60,138 nt of DNA from Ferruginibacter sp. Lineage in GTDB: Bacteria; Bacteroidota; Bacteroidia; Chitinophagales; Chitinophagaceae. The stretch is taken from positions 1 to 60,138 of the forward strand of contig JACMKX010000052.1 of NCBI GenBank assembly GCA_014379905.1. Direction: 5' to 3'. The translations under genes and the position numbers were made by a program. Below, piece after piece: positions 10,044 to 18,109 of the stretch (positions are counted from its first letter, which is position 1; every line of letters begins with the position of its first letter). The notes below the pieces were generated by a model that did no database searches, had not been told where the DNA came from, and saw nothing but the letters and a program-made list of their open reading frames with translations.

Positions 10044-11087
10044 TTAATTTGCTTTTTTCAGCATCATTAAGTAAACGGGAAAATGATCGCTGTAACCATA
10101 GTTGTAAGTCATACCATCCCAGGTGCGTTTGCTGTAACCCCGGAACTTGCCTGTTTTTTGTACAAGAAAGTCTTTATTGAAGATGACGGCTTTCTGGTAA
10201 AAATAACCCGCTTGTTCTTTTGGCAGCCAGTTGCCCGAAACAATTACCTGGTCAAATAATCCCCAGGCATCCTGGTAGGCAAGGGTGCCGATCCCTCTTT
10301 TATACATATCATACCAGGGATTGAATAATTCTGCGGCCGTTACTTTTTTGTCGTTGCCTTTGGCACCCAGTACTTTTGCAACGCTGGGGCTAATAGGATC
10401 ATCGTTGAGATCGCCCATCAGCACTATTTTGCTGGCAGGGTTTGAATGCATCACGGAGTCAATATGAAGTTTGGCCACCCGTGCTGCTGCCGCCCTTGCC
10501 GGCATGGAACGTTCCTCGCCACCACTTCGGCTTGGCCAGTGATTTACATATACGTTAATAGTATCGCCATCCAGCAAACCCTTTACATACAATATGTCGC
10601 GGGTAGCCCAGGAATCTTTACTGCCCCCGGGAATTTTTACAAATAAATGATCGCTGAAAAGCGGTTTAAAATATTTTGGATTGTAAAGCATGCCCACATC
10701 CACACCGCGTTTATCAGGAGAATTGTAATGAACAAATTTGAGGTTGCGTTCTTTAAGCAACGGCATATGAATGAGATCGGTCAACACAGTATCGTTCTCA
10801 ATTTCGGCTACACCCAGTATGGCCAAACCATCAGGATTAAGTTCTGTTCCCATCTGGGAGATAACATTCGACAATCTTTCCAGCTTGTCTTTATAAATAC
10901 GGCCATTGTACCTTCTTTCACTGTTGGGCAAAAATTCTTCATCATCTACCATCGTGTTATTAACAGTGTCGTATAAGTTTTCCAGGTTATAAAAACCAAT
11001 GAGGGAAACCTTGTATTTGTTTTGAGAATAAGCGTTTGAACTGATAACCAGTATAAAAACAAAGAATAGAATTTTTTTCATATACAT
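10044..11087 (-). CDS. Secreted endonuclease/exonuclease/phosphatase (DNase I-like) family protein
   Basis: 347 residues with a signal peptide ending near NAYS. The EEP metallo-hydrolase fold is clear: N34 in GFYNLENLYD, the metal ligand E95 in GVAEIEND, N182-H183 in YVNHWPSRS, GDLNDD at 225-230, and the terminal SDH at 333-335. Family members hydrolyse phosphodiesters in nucleic acids or phosphates in lipids; the export signal points to an extracellular substrate. It lies upstream of the lamin-tail gene on the same strand and back to back with a TonB receptor operon. ATG at 11081 (MKKILFF) is an equally good start. A perfect TATATTTG at 11099-11106 leaves a leader of about 10-15 nt. Confidence 0.88.
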   Translation of the reverse strand: MYMKKILFFVFILVISSNAYSQNKYKVSLIGFYNLENLYDTVNNTMVDDEEFLPNSERRYNGRIYKDKLERLSNVISQMGTELNPDGLAILGVAEIENDTVLTDLIHMPLLKERNLKFVHYNSPDKRGVDVGMLYNPKYFKPLFSDHLFVKIPGGSKDSWATRDILYVKGLLDGDTINVYVNHWPSRSGGEERSMPARAAAARVAKLHIDSVMHSNPASKIVLMGDLNDDPISPSVAKVLGAKGNDKKVTAAELFNPWYDMYKRGIGTLAYQDAWGLFDQVIVSGNWLPKEQAGYFYQKAVIFNKDFLVQKTGKFRGYSKRTWDGMTYNYGYSDHFPVYLMMLKKAN

Positions 11088-11098
11088 TTAAATGGGCT

Positions 11099-11106
11099 CA
11101 AATATA
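11099..11106 (-). promoter_or_regulatory. -7 element (TATATTTG) for the EEP hydrolase gene
   Basis: A perfect match to the Bacteroidota -7 consensus TAnnTTTG on the minus strand, 12-18 nt before the candidate start codons. No good TTTG is present at the -33 position. Confidence 0.45.
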
Positions 11107-11190
11107 GGCAGATCATTTACAGCATGGGTTATCTAATTATTAACTTCCTCACAAAATGAGCAGGGGCGGTGATTGTACAGTTACTTACCG

Positions 11191-11198
11191 TAATTTCG
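11191..11198 (+). promoter_or_regulatory. Possible -7 element (TAATTTCG) for the TonB receptor operon
   Basis: TAATTTCG matches TAnnTTTG at all but one fixed base and lies 23 bp before the ATG at 11222. It resembles the TACTTTCG before the lamin-tail gene (both continue with CCCC). It lies after the upstream ATG at 11156, which favours 11222 as the true start. The -33 box is not evident. Confidence 0.3.
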
Positions 11199-11221
11199 CC
11201 CCCTCAAATAAAAAAGAGCTT

Positions 11222-13813
11222 ATGAATTTTAAATTTACCCGTGTGCTGATTGGGGTTGCTTGTTTGTTAGTGGGTATGGGTAGTAGCTATGCGCAGCAAA
11301 CGCCTGCACCTACACCGCCGGCCCCACCTGCTTTGCCAAAAGATACTTCCATTGTTCAGGAAATGAAAGATGCAATAACAGATAATATTCCTACTATATC
11401 GCTGGATGAAAACGATATGCAGGATGGAAGTGCGCAAAATATTTCTTCGCAGTTAGGCGCAGGAAGAGACCCTTTTTTAAGCGCCGCTTCTTTTCATTTT
11501 AGTGCAGTACGTTTTCGCATTCGCGGATATGATGCCGATCTTTTCAGCACTTACATGAATGGTGTACCCATGGAAAACCTTGACAATGGTTTTACTCCTT
11601 ACGGTTTATGGGGCGGTTTAAATGATGTGTTGCGCAACAGGGACCAGGTACATGGTTTAAAAGCCAATCCTTATGCCATGGGCGATATTGGGGGCATGAC
11701 TTATTTTGATACAAGGGCCAGCCGCCAGCGCAAACAAACCAGCATTCAATATGCTGCCAGCAACAGGAATTATTTTAACAGGATAATGCTCACACATAGT
11801 ACGGGCCTTAACAAAAATGGCTGGGCATTTACCCTTTCGGGTTCACGCAGGTGGGCAGAAGAAGGCTATACAGACGGAACTTACTACGATGGTTATTCTG
11901 CTTTTGTGGCGGTTGATAAAAAAATAAACGATCGTCATTTACTTTCGTTTACAGGCATGGTAACACCAACGGAAAATGGCCGCCAGGGTGGATCTGTACA
12001 AGAGATGCTGGATATAGCCGGTGATAATTTTTACAATCCTTACTGGGGTTACCAGAATGGTAAAAAAAGAAATGCCAGTGTTGCCAAAACAACACAGCCT
12101 GTTTTTATTTTAAGCCACGACTGGAAGATCAATGATAAGATGAGCCTTAGTACGGCCGCTGCTTATATTTTTGGTAAAAGAAGCGTGAGTGGTTTGGACT
12201 GGTACAATGCTGCCGACCCAAGGCCTGATTACTACCGCTACTTACCAAGTTACCAACTGGATTCTTCCTTTCGTGCACAGCAACTGCAAATGATGAAGAG
12301 CGATGTGAACCTGCGCCAGATAAACTGGGATAATTTATACAACACGAATTACGGAAGTACACAAACCATCAACAATGTAAATGGCATTCCCGGTAATACC
12401 GTTACCGGTAAAAGAAGCCGTTATATTTTAGAGAACAGGATCATTAATACCAACCGTTTTAATTTTAATACTACTTTAAACGCTAACATCAGCCGGCATA
12501 TAGATGTTACAGCAGGAACATCATTCCAGTATCAGAAGAATGAATACTATAAGGAAGTGGAAGATTTGCTGGGCGGAGATTTTTATTTAGATCTTAACCA
12601 GTTTGCAGAAAGAGATTTTGGCAATGATCCCAACGCCAACCAAAATGACCTTAACAGGCCAAACAGGTTACTGGGTGTGGGTGATAAATTTGGTTATAAT
12701 TATAACATTGAAATTAAAAGAGCAGCTGTATGGGCGCAGTCTATTGTTAAATTTAACAAGGTAGATTTCTTTGCCAGCGCCGAATATTCTTACACCGATT
12801 TTTTCCGTACCGGTAATGTAAGGGTAGGATTGTTTCCAAACAATTCTTTCGGAAAATCTAAAGTGCAGCAGTTTCATAACTATACAGCAAAAGCAGGCGT
12901 TACCTATAAAATAGACGGGCGCAATTACCTGTTTGCAAACGGCGCCTATATGACCCGTGCTCCGTTTTTTGAAAATGCTTTCATCGCACCCAGAACAAGG
13001 GATGCCGTACAGGATAATTTAACTGAAGAAAAAATAGCTTCGGCTGAAGCAGGCTATGTATTAAATGCACCGAAATTAAAACTGCGTTTTACAGGTTACT
13101 ATACGCAAATGAGAGACCAGATGAATGTGCTTACTTTTTACCATGATGAGTACAGGAACTTTGTAAACTATGCCATCAGTGGTATTGATAAAGATCATTA
13201 CGGAATGGAGTTTGGTGTAGATGCAAAAATTTACAAAGGGCTTAGTCTTAATGCAGGTGCCTCTATCGGCAGGTTTTATTATACCAGCAGGCAAAATGCT
13301 ACTGTAACGGTAGACAACAGTGCGGCCATTGTTTCGAAAGACCTGATCTATTCTGAAAATTTCAGGGTACCAACGCCGCAGGAAGCTTACACTATTGGTT
13401 TGGATTACCGTTCTCCAAAATTCTGGTTCCTTAATATCAACTTCAATTATTTTGACAACATGTGGTTGGATTATAACCCGCTGAGAAGAACGGAAGGTGC
13501 GGTGAGTGGTGTTAGTCCTTCTGATCCTTTATGGACAAGCATCCTGGGGCAGGAAAGATTACAATCTCAATACACATTGGATGCATTTGCCGGCTACTCC
13601 TGGTTAATGAATAACAAGTTTAAAATGAAGAACCGCACTTTCCTTGTGTTCAATGTAGGCGTAAATAATATTTTAGATAACAAGGATATTGTATCCGGCG
13701 GCTTTGAACAATTGCGTTTTGATTTTGCTGAAAAGAATGTAAACAAATTTCCTGCAAGAAGGTTTTATGCCTATGGCCTCAACTATTTTGCAAGTGTGTC
13801 TTTAAGATTCTAA
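11222..13813 (+). CDS. TonB-dependent outer-membrane receptor (nuclease/DUF5689 locus)
   Basis: 863 residues from the ATG at 11222, chosen because it gives a clean signal peptide (MNFKFTRVLIGVACLLVGMG, cleaved after SSYA) and lies after the putative promoter; an in-frame ATG at 11156 would spoil it. A proline-rich linker is followed by a plug domain (FRIRGYDADLFSTYMNGVPM, DIGGMTYFDTR) and a beta-barrel ending in the expected aromatic residue (ASVSLRF). The N-terminal carboxypeptidase-like domain common in SusC proteins is absent and no SusD gene follows; a DUF5689 lipoprotein follows instead, 59 bp downstream. It should import a ligand across the outer membrane using TonB. A product of the neighbouring secreted hydrolase is a reasonable but unproven ligand. 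Confidence 0.9.
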   Translation: MNFKFTRVLIGVACLLVGMGSSYAQQTPAPTPPAPPALPKDTSIVQEMKDAITDNIPTISLDENDMQDGSAQNISSQLGAGRDPFLSAASFHFSAVRFRIRGYDADLFSTYMNGVPMENLDNGFTPYGLWGGLNDVLRNRDQVHGLKANPYAMGDIGGMTYFDTRASRQRKQTSIQYAASNRNYFNRIMLTHSTGLNKNGWAFTLSGSRRWAEEGYTDGTYYDGYSAFVAVDKKINDRHLLSFTGMVTPTENGRQGGSVQEMLDIAGDNFYNPYWGYQNGKKRNASVAKTTQPVFILSHDWKINDKMSLSTAAAYIFGKRSVSGLDWYNAADPRPDYYRYLPSYQLDSSFRAQQLQMMKSDVNLRQINWDNLYNTNYGSTQTINNVNGIPGNTVTGKRSRYILENRIINTNRFNFNTTLNANISRHIDVTAGTSFQYQKNEYYKEVEDLLGGDFYLDLNQFAERDFGNDPNANQNDLNRPNRLLGVGDKFGYNYNIEIKRAAVWAQSIVKFNKVDFFASAEYSYTDFFRTGNVRVGLFPNNSFGKSKVQQFHNYTAKAGVTYKIDGRNYLFANGAYMTRAPFFENAFIAPRTRDAVQDNLTEEKIASAEAGYVLNAPKLKLRFTGYYTQMRDQMNVLTFYHDEYRNFVNYAISGIDKDHYGMEFGVDAKIYKGLSLNAGASIGRFYYTSRQNATVTVDNSAAIVSKDLIYSENFRVPTPQEAYTIGLDYRSPKFWFLNINFNYFDNMWLDYNPLRRTEGAVSGVSPSDPLWTSILGQERLQSQYTLDAFAGYSWLMNNKFKMKNRTFLVFNVGVNNILDNKDIVSGGFEQLRFDFAEKNVNKFPARRFYAYGLNYFASVSLRF

Positions 13814-13818
13814 AGTGC

Positions 13819-13837
13819 CAGGCTGAGCCTGTCGAAG
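13819..13837. repeat. Dispersed 19-mer repeat, copy 2
   Basis: CAGGCTGAGCCTGTCGAAG, one base different from 1051-1069, in the 59-bp gap between the TonB receptor stop and the DUF5689 gene. It contains the short palindrome CAGGCTGAGCCTG. Confidence 0.6.
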
Positions 13838-13872
13838 TCAACATATAAAAAAACTATTTAAATAAAATAAGT

Positions 13873-15279
13873 ATGAACAAGTTTTTAAAATTTTCACTGA
13901 TAGCAATATTGTTTGCCGGTGTAGGTATTGCATTGAATTCATGTAAAAAAGATTTTGATGCCCCTCCCGGTCCGACGGATCCAAACATTGTGGCCAACAC
14001 TACTATAAAAGCATTAAAGGCATTGCACCAGTCTCCGGGAGCTTACGATGTAATTAATGATAGCCTGGTTATAGAAGGCGTAGTTATAGCCAATGACAGG
14101 AGTGGAAATTTGTACAAGCAATTATTTATACAGGACGCAACAGGTGCCCTGCAAATATTACTGGACGCAAACAGTTTATTTGGAAGTTACCCTGTAGGAA
14201 GAAAAATATTTATCCGTTGTAAAGGTCTTTGCATCAGCGATTACAATGGCACACCCCAGTTAGGTGTTAAAGCGCTCGTAGCTGGTTTGCCTTCTTTTGA
14301 AGCCATACCCGGTGCAATGATCAGCAAATATGTAGTGGGTGGGTCTTTGAATAATAGTGTATCCGCAAAATCTGTAACAATTGCCGACCTTGATGCGGCA
14401 GCTACCGAGGTTCCTTATTTACAGGGCTCAACCAGCGAAAGACAAATATGGCAAAATAAATATCTCTGCGACCTGATACAAATGGAAAACTTTGAATTTG
14501 CAGATACCCTATCAACTTATTCTGATACGTCTGTTTATAAGGCTACGCAAAACAAGGATATTAAAAATTGTGAGGATAAAGTGATCATTGTAAGAACCAG
14601 TGCATATGCAAATTTTGCGGGCCAAAAGGTGGCCGCTGGTAAGGGAACTGTAAAATCTATCTACACCATTTTCAGAAGCAGCCCAACAAATCCAAATATT
14701 ACCAAGCAATTGCTTTTACGTGATCTGGATGATGTTCAGTTTACCGGGCTACGTTGTTCAATTTTTGAAGAAAGCTTTAGTGCTATTGGAGCTAATGGTG
14801 CAACTTTAAGCGGAGTGCCTGGCTGGAGTAATATTTCTGAAACCGGAACAGCTAAGTTTCAGAATGCAGTGTTTGGAAGCGGCCCTATGAAATGTGCAAA
14901 GATCACTGCATTTAGTTCAGGGCAAAGTACTGTAACGAGTTGGTTGATCTCTCCTCCTGTAAATCTTACTGGTTATACAACATATAAACTAAGATTTACT
15001 ACCAGTGCAGGTTTCCCATCTGTTCAGACTCCGGATTTTAAAGTGTATATATCTACTACTTACAACGGAAGTACTTCCCCTTCTACATTCTTTACCAACC
15101 CACTTCCGGCAATTATAGCTGTGCCGGTGACAGGTTTTGGTCCGTTTATTTCATCCGGGAATTTAGACTTGTCTGCTTACGCAGGACAAACAATCTATAT
15201 CGGTTTCAGGTATGATGGCGGCGATCCATCAAAAACCGCCACCTATGAAGTAGACGATGTAAAAGTAACAGGTCAGTAA
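13873..15279 (+). CDS. DUF5689 lipoprotein with C-terminal choice-of-anchor-type domain
   Basis: 468 residues. A lipoprotein signal ends at C24 (ALNSCKK). Residues of about 40-265 match the DUF5689 pattern (LVIEGVVIANDRSGNLYKQL, LFIQDATGALQI), an OB-like beta domain seen in surface lipoproteins of Bacteroidota. Residues of about 285-468 form a jelly-roll, choice-of-anchor J-like region (WLISPPVNLTGYTTYKLRF, YIGFRYDGGDP, YEVDDVKV). It lies directly after the TonB receptor and so takes the place a SusD-like binding protein would have. Ligand capture at the cell surface is inferred; no enzyme motif is seen. Confidence 0.82.
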   Translation: MNKFLKFSLIAILFAGVGIALNSCKKDFDAPPGPTDPNIVANTTIKALKALHQSPGAYDVINDSLVIEGVVIANDRSGNLYKQLFIQDATGALQILLDANSLFGSYPVGRKIFIRCKGLCISDYNGTPQLGVKALVAGLPSFEAIPGAMISKYVVGGSLNNSVSAKSVTIADLDAAATEVPYLQGSTSERQIWQNKYLCDLIQMENFEFADTLSTYSDTSVYKATQNKDIKNCEDKVIIVRTSAYANFAGQKVAAGKGTVKSIYTIFRSSPTNPNITKQLLLRDLDDVQFTGLRCSIFEESFSAIGANGATLSGVPGWSNISETGTAKFQNAVFGSGPMKCAKITAFSSGQSTVTSWLISPPVNLTGYTTYKLRFTTSAGFPSVQTPDFKVYISTTYNGSTSPSTFFTNPLPAIIAVPVTGFGPFISSGNLDLSAYAGQTIYIGFRYDGGDPSKTATYEVDDVKVTGQ

Positions 15280-15310
15280 TCCGCACTAAATCAGCATTCA
15301 TCATTGGAAC

Positions 15311-15339
15311 GATCAGGAGACATTGTCAGTCTCCTGATC
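15311..15339. other. Perfect 11-bp hairpin between operon genes
   Basis: GATCAGGAGAC and GTCTCCTGATC are perfect inverted repeats around a 7-nt loop. The T-tail is poor, so it may be a weak terminator or an RNA stability or processing element rather than a full stop. It overlaps the possible upstream ATG of the next gene at 15304, which argues for the start at 15358. Confidence 0.65.
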
Positions 15340-15357
15340 CTTATAGAACATAGTATC

Positions 15358-17982
15358 ATGAACAAAATATTTACAAAAAGTTTTTTAATAATTATTTCCC
15401 TCCTGATGAGCGTTGGTTTTGTAAAGGCGCAATTGCTTAAAACAGAGGATTTCAATTTTACCGGTGCCTTATCGTCTAACGGATGGGCAGTTCATAGCGG
15501 CTCTCCAACCAATCCTATTTCAACTACAACAGGATTAACTTATTCAGGTATATTGGGTTCAGGTGTTGGTAATGCAGCACTGGTAACCAATTTGGGAGGC
15601 CAGGACGAGAACGTAACTTTTACTGCACAGAGTACAGACGGGCAGTCTGTTTATGCCTCCATGCTTGTAAACATTACTGATCCTGCTGCAACAAAAGCAG
15701 GAGATTACTTCTTCAATATTGGTGATGGTGGAGGAACTGCATTCACTTTGTTTTCAGGCAGGTTATTTGCAAAAATTACCGGAGGTGTAGTAAATTTTGG
15801 TGTCAGTAATACTTCCACCGCTACCTATGGCATCACGGCATTTGCAAAAAATACCACTTACCTTATTGTTATAAAATATACCATCAGTGTTGCAGGAAAT
15901 GATCCCCTGTCACTTTGGGTTATTCCTTCCGGTGTTCCGGTTACAGAAGCTTTGGCAGGAGCGCCCGAAGTAACGAATACGGGTACGGCTGGTCAAAATA
16001 CCATACAGGCATTGGCTTTGCGCCAGGGCTCCTCAACTAATTCTCCGCAGGCTGTAGTGGATGCTATTAAAATCGGGTTGAGCTGGGCTGATGTTACGCC
16101 GAGCAGCAACGTACCTGCGTCTTTAACAACAACAGGAACGATCGCCGATTTCGGAAACATTTTTATTGGTTCCACTTCCACTTCTCAATCCTATAATATA
16201 GCAGGAGCTAATTTAACTGGTGCACCAGGTAATATTACCATCACAGCCCCTTCAACCGATTTCCAGGTTTCGAACGATAACAGTACCTGGGCGGCAAGCA
16301 CTACTGTTGCTTACACAACTGCAACCTTAACCTCAACACCAGTTTGGGTAAGGTTCAGCCCGCAAAGCGCAGGAACTAAGACCGGGAATATTAGCAATGC
16401 CGGCGGTGGAGCACCTGCAGCAATTAATGTGGCCGTGAGCGGTACCGGGGTTGCTCCCCTTACACCGGTGATTTTTGCAACAACCCTTACCGCTTTTGGA
16501 AGTGCTTGTTTGAATACTACTGAAGGACCAAATTCATTTACTATCAACGGCATCAATTTATCAACGGAAAATATAACCGTTGGGCCATTGGCGGGTTATA
16601 CATTTTCTACGACTTCAACAGGTACCTATACCGCTTCATTAACCCTTACACAACCGGGTGGAATTTTCACCCAAAACGTATTCGTGAAATTTATCCCGAC
16701 GGCAACACAATCTTATGACGGAAATATTGCCGTTAATGGCGGTGGAGCCCCGGCTGTGAATGTTGCTGCTTCGGGTTCGGGTGCTAACAATCCAGCTACT
16801 TCAGCAACGGGTGCAGCAACTGCTGTTACAGCTACAACCGCTACCCTGGCTGGAAGCATTTCTTCTATTGGCTGCAGCGCCCTTACAGCTTATGGTATCG
16901 TGTACAGCACTACTAATAATTTCCCCAACGGAACCGGAGCGGAAGTAGCCTCTACCAATATTGCCGGAGGCTCTTATACCGCTGAATTAACTGGCTTAAT
17001 TCCTTCTACGGTTTATTATTACAGAGCCTATGCTACCAATGCAGGCGGAACAGTGTATGGAGCACAACAATCCTTTACTACAGCTCTCCCATCTATAGTA
17101 GTAACGCCGCTTACAGCGTTTGGTGCTTTGTGTATAAACGCAGCGGCAGATACTAATAGTTTTACTATCAGCAGCATCAGCCTCAGTACCACTAATGTTA
17201 CAGTGAGTGCCTTAAATGGGTATACTTACTCAACAACATTAGCAGGAACGTATACAAACTCTTTGAGCATTTCCCAGCCAGGCGGGCTTTTTACACAAAT
17301 TGTTTTTGTAAAATTCTCACCCGTTGCCATCCAGTCTTACAATGGCAATATTGCAGTAGGAGGTGGAGGTGCCAATACCATTAATGTAGCAGTTTCCGGC
17401 TCAGGAGTAAATGCTCCTGCAACTTTAACCACGGGAGATTCTTCGGCTATAACTACAGGCAGCGCTACCCTTGCCGCTACTATTAACAGCATAGGCTGCA
17501 GCAATGTTACTGAATATGGTATTGAGTACAGTGGCATTAATAATTTTACAACAGGCTCGGGAACAAAGGTTGCCGGAAGTACTATTGATGCTTCGGGAAG
17601 TTATACTGCTACTGTTAATTCACTTGTACAGGGTACCACCTACTACTACAGGGCATATGCAAAAAATGCTGGGGGAACCAGTTATGGTGCACAAAAAAGT
17701 TTCAAAACTGCAGCTATTCGCAATGAGCTGACTTTGTATTCAATACCTGTACAAAGAAATAATTCCCTGCGTTTCAGCGTGAATAATATTAAGCCCGATC
17801 ACTATGCGGTCGTTCTGTTCAACAGCAACGGGCAGCAGGTATATCGTAAAGACATGATCATACAAACCAGTTTTATCAATGAAGTAATAAAAGTTCCGGG
17901 TACACTTGCACCCGGTATCTACCAGTTTCAGCTGGAAAATAACAACGGTTACAGGGCAAGAAAAACCATCATGATCAAATAA
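15358..17982 (+). CDS. Secreted multi-domain protein with two Fn3-like modules and T9SS type A sorting domain
   Basis: 874 residues from ATG 15358, which starts a good signal peptide (MNKIFTKSFLIIISLLMSVG, cleaved near VKA). An N-terminal jelly-roll region (to about residue 240) is followed by an Ig-like module containing GANLTGAPGNITI, two related modules with the shared phrase TAFGxxCxNxxxxxxSFTI, and two Fn3-like modules (TVYYYRAYATNAGGTVYGAQ and TYYYRAYAKNAGGTSYGAQ). The last 80 residues (LTLYSIPVQRN to IMIK) fit a type A sorting domain, with YSIP in place of the usual YPNP. The GANLTG module is shared with the lamin-tail protein across the locus. The substrate is unknown; surface binding is inferred. 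Confidence 0.8.
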   Translation: MNKIFTKSFLIIISLLMSVGFVKAQLLKTEDFNFTGALSSNGWAVHSGSPTNPISTTTGLTYSGILGSGVGNAALVTNLGGQDENVTFTAQSTDGQSVYASMLVNITDPAATKAGDYFFNIGDGGGTAFTLFSGRLFAKITGGVVNFGVSNTSTATYGITAFAKNTTYLIVIKYTISVAGNDPLSLWVIPSGVPVTEALAGAPEVTNTGTAGQNTIQALALRQGSSTNSPQAVVDAIKIGLSWADVTPSSNVPASLTTTGTIADFGNIFIGSTSTSQSYNIAGANLTGAPGNITITAPSTDFQVSNDNSTWAASTTVAYTTATLTSTPVWVRFSPQSAGTKTGNISNAGGGAPAAINVAVSGTGVAPLTPVIFATTLTAFGSACLNTTEGPNSFTINGINLSTENITVGPLAGYTFSTTSTGTYTASLTLTQPGGIFTQNVFVKFIPTATQSYDGNIAVNGGGAPAVNVAASGSGANNPATSATGAATAVTATTATLAGSISSIGCSALTAYGIVYSTTNNFPNGTGAEVASTNIAGGSYTAELTGLIPSTVYYYRAYATNAGGTVYGAQQSFTTALPSIVVTPLTAFGALCINAAADTNSFTISSISLSTTNVTVSALNGYTYSTTLAGTYTNSLSISQPGGLFTQIVFVKFSPVAIQSYNGNIAVGGGGANTINVAVSGSGVNAPATLTTGDSSAITTGSATLAATINSIGCSNVTEYGIEYSGINNFTTGSGTKVAGSTIDASGSYTATVNSLVQGTTYYYRAYAKNAGGTSYGAQKSFKTAAIRNELTLYSIPVQRNNSLRFSVNNIKPDHYAVVLFNSNGQQVYRKDMIIQTSFINEVIKVPGTLAPGIYQFQLENNNGYRARKTIMIK

Positions 17983-18000
17983 TCATTAAGATATTTTATG

Positions 18001-18031
18001 ATAAAGGCTCCTTTTGGAGCCTTTATCATTT
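18001..18031 (+). terminator. Terminator after the secreted-protein operon
   Basis: ATAAAGGCTCC and GGAGCCTTTAT pair perfectly around a TTTT loop at 18001-18026, followed by a short T-rich tail. It excludes the upstream in-frame ATG of htpG at 18014, which lies inside the stem. Confidence 0.8.
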
Positions 18032-18109
18032 ACTGACAATTTTTCCGCAGGGCAGGCATGGTACTGCTTTTGCTTAAGGATAATAACCATTTTTAAAAAC
18101 AGGTTTTAT

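Noticed and set aside
11156..11221. Upstream in-frame ATG for the TonB receptor
   Set aside because: It lies before the likely -7 box and would put 22 charged or polar residues ahead of a perfect signal peptide.
18014..18109. N-terminal extension of HtpG
   Set aside because: The ATG lies in the stem of the preceding terminator and the extra residues are not family-like.
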